Both the position numbers and the translations under genes were made by a program. Under the pieces are notes generated by a model. That model saw only the letters and a program-made list of their open reading frames with translations. It was not told the origin of the DNA and searched no databases. Of a stretch of DNA of 64,000 nucleotides, positions 54,280 to 63,991 are shown one piece after another. This stretch comes from Calothrix sp. HK-06 (GTDB taxonomy: Bacteria; Cyanobacteriota; Cyanobacteriia; Cyanobacteriales; Nostocaceae): assembly GCF_001904745.1 (NCBI RefSeq), contig NZ_MRCD01000032.1, positions 19,531-83,530 on the forward strand, written 5' to 3'. Within the stretch, counting starts at the first letter, position 1, and each line of letters starts with the position of its first letter.

Positions 54280-54988
54280 CTTTCAAGCATGGTTAAATCA
54301 ACCTTTAGGAGATGACCCAGAAGTCGTCCTAGCTGGGAAATTAGAGTATTTGCGACTTTATCTTACCGACGCGATGCGTGAACTACGTTCCAAAGCTGGG
54401 TTGACTCAGGCACAGTTAGCAGAAAAATTAGGTGTACAGCAAGCAGCAGTATCCAAGTTAGAATCAGCACTTAAAGACCACGAATTAGAATCAGTCGTAA
54501 ACTACTTACATGTTCTAGGCGCCGATTTGTTAATAGCTGTAAAGCAAGGAAAAGACCTTTATCAAGCAAGTGAGAATGAGGAAGTTTTGCTGGTAGATGT
54601 GCCTGTTTCGGTTCAAGAACTTGCCTCAACAGCAGGAATGAGCGCGCGGGAGTATGTTCATGCAGCAATTGAAAGTTATGCATCGAACAATAAACAATCA
54701 AGTAGCTCAGTTGTAAACTCCATAATTCCGTTTTTGCAAAGTGATGACTTGGTAGCTATGAAGGTGAAAGAAATATTAAAAGATAAATCGCTTTTAGAAA
54801 TTGCTGCCCAGTTAGAGAAGTGTTTGAATTCAGAAGATGAAGACAGGATTTTTGCTGTCAAGGATTTATTAGTAGGTAGTATGACTAGTGGAGAGAGTAA
54901 TCGCAATGTTAGTAATGGTAATGATGAGATTTATTTTTTTGATTTAGCCGAGGAATTAGTAGATAAATTAGTAATGCTTCTAAGCTGA
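54266..54988 (+). CDS. XRE-family transcriptional regulator, HigA-like antitoxin
   Basis: The 240-residue protein has a helix-turn-helix near residues 44-66 (SKAGLTQAQLAEKLGVQQAA followed by VSKLES), which is typical of HigA/Xre antitoxins that bind their own promoter and neutralise the toxin. The N-terminus MKKHNFQAWLNQPLGDDPEV and KLEYLRLYLTDAMRELR are the expected leader. The extended C-terminal region (about 110-240), acidic and helical with AREYVHAAIESYASN, is longer than usual HigA and unassigned. It overlaps the toxin by 14 bases. Since the toxin frame is broken, it may now act as a solitary regulator. Confidence 0.75.
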   Translation: MKKHNFQAWLNQPLGDDPEVVLAGKLEYLRLYLTDAMRELRSKAGLTQAQLAEKLGVQQAAVSKLESALKDHELESVVNYLHVLGADLLIAVKQGKDLYQASENEEVLLVDVPVSVQELASTAGMSAREYVHAAIESYASNNKQSSSSVVNSIIPFLQSDDLVAMKVKEILKDKSLLEIAAQLEKCLNSEDEDRIFAVKDLLVGSMTSGESNRNVSNGNDEIYFFDLAEELVDKLVMLLS

Positions 54989-55025
54989 TTAACATATTTT
55001 TAGTGGCAATTATAGTAAATATAAA

Positions 55026-55538
55026 ATGGCAAAAGGCTTTGGGCGAAAAAATCAAAAAAATGGTAATAATAAACGCCAAAAAGCTCATTTAGCTAAAGCT
55101 TACTGGGCACGAATTCAAGGCGAAAAAGCTGAAAATTTGGAGTTAGCGATTAATTGCTTGCAAGCTGCACTACAAGTTGCTACGTTCGAGTGAATGCCTG
55201 TAGAGTGGGCTAATGTAGAAGCCCTTTCTACCACGTCTCTACAATACGGTACAGTGGAAGATGCTGATAACAACCTTGCCTGTGCCGCTTATGAAGGCGA
55301 ACAAATCGCTAATTTATACAATATTCCTTTGGAAAAACGCTTAATTGGAAATCAAGCGACCTGTAATAACTATCGACAGTTAGCGAAACAAGTCCAAGTG
55401 CTTCATTCTTGCCATCACGCCCAATCTCGCCTTGATAATCCTTTAGAATCACAATTAAAATTAGTAGATGGTAGTATTACTTTAGGACAATTGATGTCAC
55501 CAGGTTGGCGCCTTCCTCAAACTTATCTTACTTTGTAG
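55026..55538 (+). pseudogene. CHAT/TPR-domain protein, multiply broken
   Basis: From ATG 55026 the frame reads MAKGFGRKNQKNGNNKRQKA, HLAKAYWARIQGEKAENLEL and AINCLQAALQVATFE (a TPR-type segment) and stops at TGA 55191. It continues in phase as MPVEWANVEALSTTSLQYGT, EGEQIANLYNIPLEKRLIGN and the CHAT-domain segment SQLKLVDGSITLGQLMSPGW. A TAGAGACG half-element (ACGTCTCTAC, about 55230-55243) sits within the coding region where sequence appears deleted. The reading ends at a TAG supplied by the 55535 palindrome, so the CHAT catalytic His/Cys region is absent. CHAT proteases are caspase-like; this one cannot be active. Confidence 0.7.
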
Positions 55539-55562
55539 AGACGCGATTAATCGCGTCTCTAC
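55535..55562. repeat. TAGAGACG-family palindrome within the CHAT pseudogene end
   Basis: A perfect 28-bp palindrome (GTAGAGACGCGATT / AATCGCGTCTCTAC) that supplies the stop codon of the truncated CHAT frame. It probably marks the insertion point that removed the 3' half. Confidence 0.85.
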
Positions 55563-55764
55563 GTGTCTATGTGTTAAAAAGGAAACAAATAAAATGTACA
55601 CTTGTGCCGTGGTGGCTTCTGAACGAGTGAAGCATCTTAGAGATTCTAGCCTGCGGCAAATGCTTCGCATTACGCTACGCTCAGAATGACAGTTATAAGC
55701 ACTTTCTACAATACTTAATAAGCACTCAGCACTCAACACTCAGCACTCAGCACTCTCAACTCTT

Positions 55765-56070
55765 CTACTGAGGGGGTCTTTTCTTAGTGACACTCAACAT
55801 TGGCAATGATGTGCTTGAAGAGCGTTCAGGTAGGTAAAGCTGCTTTACTGGTTTCTCTTCTTGTGGCAATGGATGACTTTGCCCAGATAGGCGCCACCAT
55901 CGCAACGCCAGCGTAACACCTGCTGTTCCTAAACCAAAAGCAAATAAAGACCAACTGTCACCGAACCCGCCAATCACAGCATCAACTACCCCTGCGGTAA
56001 TTAATCCACTAACTACTGGCTCTCGACGATATGTAGATTTTAATAAACGAGGTAACGCAATATTCATCAC
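55765..56070 (-). CDS. Small membrane protein, unknown function
   Basis: Up to 101 residues (ATG 56070 or 56067). A central hydrophobic segment SGLITAGVVDAVIGGFGDSW followed by SLFAFGLGTAGVTLAL gives two membrane passes, after which a Pro/Ser-rich tail (PLPQEEKPVKQL) extends in the cytoplasm. The composition is typical of small cyanobacterial membrane proteins of unknown function. The N-terminus MNIALPRLLKSTYRREPVVS is plausible. No recognised family. Confidence 0.5.
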   Translation of the reverse strand: MMNIALPRLLKSTYRREPVVSGLITAGVVDAVIGGFGDSWSLFAFGLGTAGVTLALRWWRLSGQSHPLPQEEKPVKQLYLPERSSSTSLPMLSVTKKRPPQ

Positions 56071-56399
56071 AGCTTTTTCTTTTAGCCTTTTGTATAAATT
56101 TACCTAAAATGCTTCACCTGTAGTCGGCGCCAAATAATGAAACTCCATCATTATTTATTATAATTTTGATTCATATATAGCAGGGGAAGACATTTTACCA
56201 ACACGGAGCTACGACATTGGTATTACTATAACCGTGAGCATCAATCTTGCGATAGACGGCATTTTACAGAATTTAAGTCATTATTAAGTTCATATGTATT
56301 AAAAACCAGCCCGATACTTTAATAATCGGCTGGCAACGAAGCCTTACCTGTAAGGTTACAACTAAGACTACAACTTATACAGTATGTTTTCCGGCAAGT
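56071..56399. other. Gap between small membrane protein and Hli gene, with terminator
   Basis: About 330 bp without a gene. It holds a GGCGCC site, AT-rich sequence, short direct/inverted motifs, and the hli terminator hairpin at 56306-56333. Confidence 0.55.
56306..56333 (-). terminator. Intrinsic terminator downstream of the Hli gene
   Basis: CCAGCCCGAT and AATCGGCTGG pair as a stem with one mismatch or bulge; on the minus strand it is followed by TTTTT (complement of AAAAA at 56301-56305). Position 67 bases after the Hli stop fits a rho-independent terminator. Confidence 0.75.
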
Positions 56400-56573
56400 C
56401 TACCGTAAGCCGAGCCAAGTTAGAACTCCTTTGTCAGTGACGTATTCAATCACCACAATTAGGAGAAATCCAATCATGGCAGCTCTACCGTTCAGACGTT
56501 CGGCATACTCATTAAATCCAAACTTGGGTTCTTCGAGCTTGGGTGTAATACTAGGTTGTGGCTGAGTCATCAT
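56400..56573 (-). CDS. High-light-inducible protein (Hli/SCP)
   Basis: A 57-residue protein from ATG 56573 (or the adjacent ATG 56570). It reads MTQPQPSITPKLEEPKFGFN after the first Met, then the Hli/CAB signature EYAERLNGRAAMIGFLLIVV and IEYVTDKGVLTWLGL. The ERxNGRxAMIGF chlorophyll-binding helix is diagnostic of one-helix HliPs, which bind pigments and help photosystem II assembly and photoprotection under stress. Ribosome site TTGAGGTAC lies upstream. It is a stand-alone gene with its own terminator. Confidence 0.9.
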   Translation of the reverse strand: MMTQPQPSITPKLEEPKFGFNEYAERLNGRAAMIGFLLIVVIEYVTDKGVLTWLGLR

Positions 56574-56836
56574 TTACAGTACCTCAATAAGGCAAACTTA
56601 AGTTTATAGCAGTTTGTGACACTTTTGCTTTCGGTCAAAGCAAACTAGTTTTGTTACAAAACGTAATTATTCTTTATATATTTTAGTTAAAATGCGTCAA
56701 TAGTCAAGAAATGGCTGGAAGTACTGTAAACAAAAATAAAATATGCCACGGGTTAGTTATTCGTATCTAACATATCAAACTGGCAACTTAGTCTAAGAGA
56801 AACTACACTAAAGCAAAATTAAATCAGAGGCAGTAA
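56574..56836. other. Divergent promoter region of Hli and alanine dehydrogenase
   Basis: 263 bp between divergent starts. No gene. Both promoters should lie here; a GTTACAAAAC motif near 56653 resembles half of a high-light-responsive element, but I cannot call it with confidence. Confidence 0.4.
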
Positions 56837-57928
56837 ATGGAAATTGGTATTCCCAAGGAAACAAAAGACCAAGAGTTTCGAGTTGGGTTGAGTCCTTCAG
56901 TAGTGCGTGTGTTGCGAGAAAGTGGTCATCGCGTTTATGTTGAGACGCAAGCGGGTGTGGGTGCTGGATTTAGTGATGATGATTATTTACACGCTGGCGC
57001 CGAAATTGTGCCAACTAAAGAAGCTGTGTGGAATCGTGAGTTGATAGTTAAGGTTAAAGAACCACTACAAAGTGAGTATAAATTTTTACATAAAGAACAA
57101 ATATTATTTACCTATCTACATTTAGCTGCTGACCGTAAGTTAACTGAGCATTTAATTGATTGTGGTGTTACTGCTATAGCATATGAAACCGTAGAACAAG
57201 CTGGCGCCAACAAATTACCGTTGCTAACCCCAATGAGTATTATTGCCGGAAGATTATCTGTACAGTTTGGTGCCAGATATTTAGAGCGTCAACAGGGGGG
57301 TAGAGGAGTACTGTTAGGTGGAGTCCCTGGTGTTAAACCAGGCAAGGTAGTAATTTTAGGTGGTGGGGTTGTTGGAACCGAAGCTGCTAGAATTGCTGTT
57401 GGCATGGGCGCCTCAGTTCAAATATTAGATGTTAACGTCGAACGCTTAAGTTATTTAGAGACTATATTTGGTTCCCGCGTTGAATTGCTATATAGTAACT
57501 CTGCCCATATCGAAGCTGCTGTAAAAGATGCTGACTTACTAATTGGTGCCGTATTAGTGGTAGGTAAAAGGGCGCCTATATTAGTATCGCGTGAACTAGT
57601 CAAACAAATGCGCGCGGGTTCAGTAATTGTGGATGTAGCAGTAGACCAAGGTGGTTGTATAGAAACATTACACCCAACATCTCACACCAACCCAGTTTAT
57701 ATCGAAGAAGGTGTTGTTCACTACGGTGTACCGAATATGCCGGGTGCAGTACCTTGGACAGCAACCCAAGCACTCAATAACAGCACACAACCTTATATAC
57801 AACAGCTAGCTAATTTAGGATTAAAGGCTTTGGAAACTAATTCTGCTTTAGCTAAAGGAGTTAATGTGCAAAATCATCGTTTAGTACATCCAGCAGTACA
57901 GTCCGTATTTCCTGACCTAGTGAGTTAG
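56837..57928 (+). CDS. ald: Alanine dehydrogenase
   Basis: The 363-residue enzyme catalyses reversible NAD-dependent oxidative deamination of L-alanine to pyruvate and ammonia. Family signatures are [20 protein letters not shown] at the N-terminus, [40 protein letters not shown], the nucleotide-binding [20 protein letters not shown], and the C-terminal [20 protein letters not shown] and [19 protein letters not shown]. Length is typical. In heterocystous cyanobacteria Ald supports heterocyst metabolism by supplying pyruvate and ammonia; that is inference from relatives. ATG at 56837. A hairpin follows, and the giant kinase is convergent. Confidence 0.95.
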   Translation: MEIGIPKETKDQEFRVGLSPSVVRVLRESGHRVYVETQAGVGAGFSDDDYLHAGAEIVPTKEAVWNRELIVKVKEPLQSEYKFLHKEQILFTYLHLAADRKLTEHLIDCGVTAIAYETVEQAGANKLPLLTPMSIIAGRLSVQFGARYLERQQGGRGVLLGGVPGVKPGKVVILGGGVVGTEAARIAVGMGASVQILDVNVERLSYLETIFGSRVELLYSNSAHIEAAVKDADLLIGAVLVVGKRAPILVSRELVKQMRAGSVIVDVAVDQGGCIETLHPTSHTNPVYIEEGVVHYGVPNMPGAVPWTATQALNNSTQPYIQQLANLGLKALETNSALAKGVNVQNHRLVHPAVQSVFPDLVS

Positions 57929-57934
57929 CTGTAA

Positions 57935-57951
57935 GGTGGGCAGTGCCCACC
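57935..57951. terminator. Hairpin between ald and the convergent kinase
   Basis: GGTGGGC-AGT-GCCCACC stem nine bases after the ald stop; it is the same element as 22124-22142 and lies where a bidirectional terminator is needed between convergent genes. Confidence 0.65.
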
Positions 57952-57961
57952 CAACCAACTT

Positions 57962-60900
57962 TTATCCAAGCGGCAACTCAATGACAAACTCAGTTCCAAT
58001 GTTAGGCGTCGAATTACAAATTATTTTACCTGCATGGGTTTGTTCAACTATTTGATGAGCAATAGCTAACCCCAACCCAGTACCTTTGCCTACACCTTTG
58101 GTTGTAAATAAATGATCGAAAATTTTCGCGCTTACAGCTTCTGACATTCCATAACCGTTATCTTTAATGCGAATTACAGCAGTGTTATAAGCTTGCAAAA
58201 CTTCTGTTGTAATTGTAATTTGTTTGGGATTTATTATTAATTCATCGAACGAGTAATTTTGAGATTGTTCATCAATTGCATCAATAGCGTTTGCTAAAAT
58301 ATTCATAAATACTTGGTTGAGTTGTCCTAAAAAGCATTTAACAGGTGGTAATTTGCCGTATGCTTTAATTACTTCTATGGCAGGACGAAACTCGTTTGCT
58401 TTGAGACGATATTTTAAAATTAATAGGGTACTATCAATTCCTTCATGGATATTACAAGCAACTTTTTCGGCTGTGTCGGCTCTGGAAAAAGTGCGGAGGC
58501 TTGTGCTAATATCTTGAATGCGCGCTGTTGCCCCTTTCATAGAATCTATTAGTTTGGGTAAATCTTCAGCTAGAAATTCTAAATCAAGTTCTTCGGCAAA
58601 ATCATTGACAGCAGGCGCCAGTTGTGGATGATGCTGCTGAACGTATCGTATATATTCGAGTAAATCTTTTACATAGTCTTGAGCATTATTAAGACTACCT
58701 TTAAGAAACCCTATCGGGTTATTAACTTCATGTGCGACCCCTGCAACTAAGTTACCTAGAGAAGACATTTTTTCGTTTTGTACTAATTGAGTTTGTGTTT
58801 GCTGTAGCTGATGCAAAACATTTTCTAATTCAGTCGTTTTTTGTCTAAGTTGAGTTTCAGATTGTAGCAGCGCTTCTTCTGATAGCTTGCGTTTAATACC
58901 TAGTGCAATCTCACTTGCTGCAAATTCCAATGATTCTAAAACCGATTCGGATAAAATTTGACGAGCAAACATTGCTAGTACACCCACAAGCTGCCCATCA
59001 ACGATAAGTGGGTATCCTGCAAACGCTACCATACCTTCGCGTTTTGCCCATTCTCGGTTACTAATGCGAGAATCTTCCAAAACTTGATTTGTTAGATGTG
59101 GTTTACATTCTTGAGCAATCAATCCAATTTTGAATTTACCAACAGGAATTTGACTGTGAGAACCATTTATATGAGTGTACATCCCAGCACTTGCTTGTAG
59201 TTCTAAGATTTTTTGTTCCGAATTCAATGTCCAGATTCGAGCAAATGCTACATTGAGGTGCTGAACCACAACTTCGGTGCAGCGTTGGAGAGTTTCTTTT
59301 AGACTAAAATCTTGCGTGAGTATCCCATCTACATCTGCTCGGAAAGCTGTCAATCTGGCTTTTTCTTGAAGTGAAGCTAACGAGTCTTCTAGTTGTTGAG
59401 CGTAATTTTGAGATTTTTGGTAAAGTCGAGCATTCTCCAGGGAAATAGCAGCTTGGGTACACAAAAGGTTAAGAATTTCAACACGTTCTTTTGTAAATGC
59501 TCCTATCGCTAGATGATTCTCTAGATACAAAATGCCTAGCAGTTTACCTTGATTCAAAATAGGAGTACATAATAAGCTTTTGGGCTGTTGCTGGATAATG
59601 TATGGGTCAGCTAATAAAAAATTTTCTTTTGTCGCATCGTTGATGACAAATGTTTGTAAGCTATGTTTGACACTGTAAATTAAGCTAGCAGGAACATCAG
59701 AACTATTATCAATACTACAAGCTTGTAAAATGATTGGTTTTTGCCCTAACTTAGCAACGGCTTCTACGCGCAATTCATTATCCCACAGCAATATCAGCGC
59801 GCTGGAACTGGCGCCACCGGATTCAATGATAGTGTTGAGTAAACAGGTAAGTAATTTATCTAAATGAATTTCCCCAGAAAGGGTTTGAGAAGCTTTGAGG
59901 ATGGTAGCAAAATCTAAAACGGACGAGATTGAAGTACTGTTACTAGTAGATGTTAGCGCGGATTGATTAACTGCACGCGCCGATTTGGTGATAGTAGAAA
60001 TTGTTTCTAAGCTATTGAGGCGAGGCTGTTTTTGTTGCAGGATGGGCTGTAGCAATTGCGGATAACGTTTTTCTAAGTCAGATGCTTTAGCTTTGGCGCC
60101 CCAACGTGCGTAGCAGTAGTAAGCTTCCTGCATGTAAGTTTGAGCGATTTTGTCTCGACCCCATTCAAGATAAAATTTAGCAGCCAGTTCCGAAGCCAGT
60201 GCTTCTTCGTTAAGGTACTCATTCGCGCGCGCTCCCGCAATAGCTTTGTCGTAAGATTCAATAGCCTCCACTTTGTTGTTTAAGAGGCGGTACCTTTCTG
60301 CCTCAACTAGTTCGTACTTATGTTGGTGGTTCATTGGAGCGTGAATTACCCACTTCTTCATCTTTTCTTGATTTAACTCTACTTTCTCCATAAGGCTTTT
60401 TTGCTCAATTGTTGAGCAATGACGATAGACTGCAAGTCGCGCTAGAGAATCGTAAAAATTAAATATAGGAACTAACAACGTTGCTGTTGCTGTTTCTAAA
60501 TATGTTTCTGCTATTGTAGCATTTGTTACAGCTTGAGAGAATTCTTCAAATAGATAGCATAAAACAAGTTTATTCAAGTGGAAATAATAGAGTGCGGTTG
60601 TGTCATTTGCTTGCTGATGTTGTGGTAGTAGCTTTAACTCGTTATAAGCTTCACCAACTAAAATAAACGGAGTTTCTGAGCTACCGATTAAGTTTAATAT
60701 AAACTGCCTGAATATTTGATGGTAATTGAAGTGCAGTTCTTGTTTTAGATGAATAAAAGCTTTACTGTAGTTAGCAATTTTCTCTGTTAACTGGCTAAGT
60801 TCATGACCAATGAAACAAGAATATTGACTTTCAAAGAAGAGATTCCAAGCAGCATGTTGTAAATCTCCGGCTTCTATACTATTTTGATATCCTAACTGTA

Positions 60901-63900
60901 AAAGTGATAGTGTTTCCCTAACATGAGCTTGCCAATGCATTGTAAATGTAGCAACAAGCATCAATGTCTGAGCATTTTTTTCTTTATTATTATAAGTTTG
61001 CAATAACTTTAAAGCTAGTTTGCCAAATCTACCGCCAGATTCAATGTCTTGAACTACGCCACATAAAATTGTTCCGTAAGCAGAATAAGCAATTGTAGAT
61101 AAAGAATCATTTCCATATTGGATAGATAAATTTACCATTGACAAGAGAATTAGCAAATGTAGTGGCGGGTTGGTTATGTAAGCAGAACTAGATATACTCT
61201 TCAAGATACTTAAAGCAGCTATCTTGGAAGCATCAGTCATTTCGGAAAGATTAATTAAGTCTTCAATACCATTCTCAGGAATTAGTGAAGCTGTGTGCGC
61301 TATTGCTTTACCGATGTCTTCACCTGTAAGGTTTTTTGGAAAGGTAATTTCTAATAGCTTTAGCACTTGTAGCCCAATTTCAATAGCTTCCAATGGCTTT
61401 TTTTGTGCTACGCAAGTTAAAATTTTAACTTCATAAGCTTTCACCTTATCAAGCAGGGTTTTAGCTTGTTCCAATACAACATTTGACAATAGCTTCATCT
61501 GTTCATAATTACCACAAAGATAAGCTGTTTCAGCGCCTAGATCATACAAAGCTAAAGTTAGATCATAAGCTTCTTGCCAAGAATCACCTAAAAGCTGAAT
61601 ACCCGTATTCGCGTAATACCAAGCAGGTTCATAAGCTGTTGCGGCTCTGGCTTTGCGTCCTGCTAGGAGATTTAATTGTGCCAATTCTTCTAAGTTTTCT
61701 TGTTGAGTAATTAAGGCGGCGCCTATATTTAATTGATTGACGATTGCAAAAATAATATCTTCCCGCTCTACCTCCGATATATTACTCTTCATCAGTTGTC
61801 CAATCTTCAGGTGCGTTGCTTGTTTTTGAGCTTCTGGAATTAGGTAATAAGCAGCTTGTTGCACTCGGTCGTGAAGAAATTTATAGTTAGGTAATTGGTC
61901 ACTAATTGTGTATAATTGAGTCGTTTTTTCATTGCCACCATTTTGGAAAAACTTATAAACCTCAGTAGTAGGCAATATTAGCCCTTCCTGCAATGCCTTC
62001 CACAAATCTCCGGCTGTTTCTACTTGAGATTTTTCACAAACAATTGCCAATGTCGCTAAATCAAATTGATTACCAATACACGCAGCCAGTTTTAGCACAT
62101 TCTGGGTTTGTGATGGTAATTTTTGTAACTGCAATGCCATAAATTCGACAACATCGTCGGTAACTGCCTTTGCTTGAACTTGAGCAATGTCACACTGCCA
62201 TCCCACCTGCCTTTCATACGAGTTAAAAGTAATTAATCCATCATCATGCAGCGCTTTCAAAAATTGGTTGGTAAAAAATGGATTGCCTTTCGTTTTTTGA
62301 TAAACTAGTTGCGTTAATGGTGAAGCTATTTGAGTTGTACAACTAAGAGTATCGGCAATCAATTGATTGAGATGAATTTCTTTTAACGGCGCCAGGGTAA
62401 TAGTATTTAATATCACATTCTTTTTCTGCAATTCTTCTAACGTCAACATTAGTGGATGTGTCGCAAACACTTCGTTATCCCGATAGGCACCGATTAATAA
62501 TAAATATCCTGTCTCTTCTTCACTTAGTAATAATTGCATCAGCCTCAACGATGCAGCATCAGCCCACTGTAAATCATCAATAAAAATAACTAACGGATGG
62601 TCAATAGTAGTAAAAATTTGAATAAATTTCTGAAATAGCAAACTAAAGCGATTTTGCGCTGCACTCCCTGAAAGTTCCGTTACAACAGGTTGCTGTCCAA
62701 TTATAAGTTCTAATTCTGGAATTACTTCAATAATTACCTGTGCGCTTTCACCTAAAGCTTGTAGTATTTTATCTTTCCAGTCTTGTAGCTTTACATCAGT
62801 TTGACCAAGCAATTGCCCCATCAAATCGCGAAATGCTTGAACAAATGCAAATAAAGGAATATTACGCTGAAACTGGTCAAATTTTCCTTTAATAAAATAG
62901 CCACGTTGCCTTACTATTGGCTTGTGTACTTCATTAACAACAGCAGTTTTACCAACTCCCGAAAAACCAGCTACCAACATTAATTCCGCAGCAGATTTCC
63001 TAACTGTATCTGTTTGTAATGAGTTGCCAGCAACCCTCTCAAAAGCATCTAACAATATTTTGACTTCTTCTTCTCTACCATAAAGTTTTTCAGGGATAAC
63101 AAAACGGTCGGAAATATCATGCTGTGCAATTTCAAAGCTTTCGATTTTGTGTGTATCTTTTAATTCATATAAGCATCGTTCCAAATCATACTTTAACCCT
63201 AATGCACTTTGATAGCGGTCTTCAGCATTCTTCGCCATCAATTTTTCCACAATTAGCGACAGTACAGGGGGAATTTCTGAATTGATTTCATGTACTAATG
63301 GAGGGTATTGTGCAATATGACAATGCACTAATTCCATCGGGTCATCAATCTTAAACGGCAATTGTCCTGTAAATAACTCATATAAAGTTATCCCCAACGA
63401 GTAAAAATCAGTACGATAATCAATCCCACGATTCATCCGTCCTGTTTGTTCTGGCGCCAAATAAGCTAATGTACCTTCAAGAAGATTGTAATTATATATT
63501 TCTTGAGTTTCTCTAGGTAGTAACGAAGCAATGCTAAAGTCAATTAGCTTTATTTGTAGACTGTAGGGATGTATAAGAATATTTGCAGGTTTAATATCCT
63601 TATGAATAACCCGTGCAAGCGTTAGTCCATCCAAAATATCTGTAACTTGTATAGCTACAGCTACAAACTGCCACAAACTAAGGGTATTTGTAAGAATATA
63701 ATCCCGCAGCGAAACCCCACCAAAATCTTCCATCACCAGAGCATAACCATTTTGGTAAGGTTCCAAACTGTAGGGACGAATAATCCCTGGTATTTCTAGA
63801 TTTTTGACAATCGTGTACTGGTTACGAAATTGTATTAACTCGCTGAAGTTAGGGTAGGGATTTTTCAACAGTTTGATGACTACAGGTTTTTGGTCAATCA

Positions 63901-63991
63901 AGCGTTGACCTCGGTAAACCAGTGTTCTGGAACCATCGTAAAGTAATTCACTGAGGTGATAACCAGGGATGCTGCCTTCTAAAATTGCCAT
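57962..63991 (-). CDS. Giant hybrid Ser/Thr protein kinase-AAA-GAF-histidine kinase
   Basis: The 2009-residue protein is complete, starting at ATG 63991 (MAILEGSIPGYHLSELLYDG). The order is: Ser/Thr kinase (about 10-275: VIKLLK, VIHKDIKPANILI, LIDFSIA with S in place of the usual G, APEQTGRMN); an AAA/STAND-type ATPase (about 300-650: VAGFSGVGKTAVVNEV Walker A, FIDDLQWADAASLRL Walker B); a long helical TPR-like region (about 650-1400); two GAF domains (about 1410-1560 and 1575-1740); and a C-terminal histidine kinase (LGNLVAGVAHEVNNPIGF with phospho-acceptor His, NILANAIDAIDE, KDNGYGM, GKGTGLGLAIAHQ). Such multi-sensor kinases are a known cyanobacterial class with several copies per genome. 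Ligands unknown. Possible cross-talk between Ser/Thr and His phosphorylation is inferred. Confidence 0.92.
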   Translation of the reverse strand: MAILEGSIPGYHLSELLYDGSRTLVYRGQRLIDQKPVVIKLLKNPYPNFSELIQFRNQYTIVKNLEIPGIIRPYSLEPYQNGYALVMEDFGGVSLRDYILTNTLSLWQFVAVAIQVTDILDGLTLARVIHKDIKPANILIHPYSLQIKLIDFSIASLLPRETQEIYNYNLLEGTLAYLAPEQTGRMNRGIDYRTDFYSLGITLYELFTGQLPFKIDDPMELVHCHIAQYPPLVHEINSEIPPVLSLIVEKLMAKNAEDRYQSALGLKYDLERCLYELKDTHKIESFEIAQHDISDRFVIPEKLYGREEEVKILLDAFERVAGNSLQTDTVRKSAAELMLVAGFSGVGKTAVVNEVHKPIVRQRGYFIKGKFDQFQRNIPLFAFVQAFRDLMGQLLGQTDVKLQDWKDKILQALGESAQVIIEVIPELELIIGQQPVVTELSGSAAQNRFSLLFQKFIQIFTTIDHPLVIFIDDLQWADAASLRLMQLLLSEEETGYLLLIGAYRDNEVFATHPLMLTLEELQKKNVILNTITLAPLKEIHLNQLIADTLSCTTQIASPLTQLVYQKTKGNPFFTNQFLKALHDDGLITFNSYERQVGWQCDIAQVQAKAVTDDVVEFMALQLQKLPSQTQNVLKLAACIGNQFDLATLAIVCEKSQVETAGDLWKALQEGLILPTTEVYKFFQNGGNEKTTQLYTISDQLPNYKFLHDRVQQAAYYLIPEAQKQATHLKIGQLMKSNISEVEREDIIFAIVNQLNIGAALITQQENLEELAQLNLLAGRKARAATAYEPAWYYANTGIQLLGDSWQEAYDLTLALYDLGAETAYLCGNYEQMKLLSNVVLEQAKTLLDKVKAYEVKILTCVAQKKPLEAIEIGLQVLKLLEITFPKNLTGEDIGKAIAHTASLIPENGIEDLINLSEMTDASKIAALSILKSISSSAYITNPPLHLLILLSMVNLSIQYGNDSLSTIAYSAYGTILCGVVQDIESGGRFGKLALKLLQTYNNKEKNAQTLMLVATFTMHWQAHVRETLSLLQLGYQNSIEAGDLQHAAWNLFFESQYSCFIGHELSQLTEKIANYSKAFIHLKQELHFNYHQIFRQFILNLIGSSETPFILVGEAYNELKLLPQHQQANDTTALYYFHLNKLVLCYLFEEFSQAVTNATIAETYLETATATLLVPIFNFYDSLARLAVYRHCSTIEQKSLMEKVELNQEKMKKWVIHAPMNHQHKYELVEAERYRLLNNKVEAIESYDKAIAGARANEYLNEEALASELAAKFYLEWGRDKIAQTYMQEAYYCYARWGAKAKASDLEKRYPQLLQPILQQKQPRLNSLETISTITKSARAVNQSALTSTSNSTSISSVLDFATILKASQTLSGEIHLDKLLTCLLNTIIESGGASSSALILLWDNELRVEAVAKLGQKPIILQACSIDNSSDVPASLIYSVKHSLQTFVINDATKENFLLADPYIIQQQPKSLLCTPILNQGKLLGILYLENHLAIGAFTKERVEILNLLCTQAAISLENARLYQKSQNYAQQLEDSLASLQEKARLTAFRADVDGILTQDFSLKETLQRCTEVVVQHLNVAFARIWTLNSEQKILELQASAGMYTHINGSHSQIPVGKFKIGLIAQECKPHLTNQVLEDSRISNREWAKREGMVAFAGYPLIVDGQLVGVLAMFARQILSESVLESLEFAASEIALGIKRKLSEEALLQSETQLRQKTTELENVLHQLQQTQTQLVQNEKMSSLGNLVAGVAHEVNNPIGFLKGSLNNAQDYVKDLLEYIRYVQQHHPQLAPAVNDFAEELDLEFLAEDLPKLIDSMKGATARIQDISTSLRTFSRADTAEKVACNIHEGIDSTLLILKYRLKANEFRPAIEVIKAYGKLPPVKCFLGQLNQVFMNILANAIDAIDEQSQNYSFDELIINPKQITITTEVLQAYNTAVIRIKDNGYGMSEAVSAKIFDHLFTTKGVGKGTGLGLAIAHQIVEQTHAGKIICNSTPNIGTEFVIELPLG

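Noticed and set aside
57962..63991. A two-component response regulator partner for the giant kinase
   Set aside because: No receiver-domain gene is present downstream or upstream in the window.
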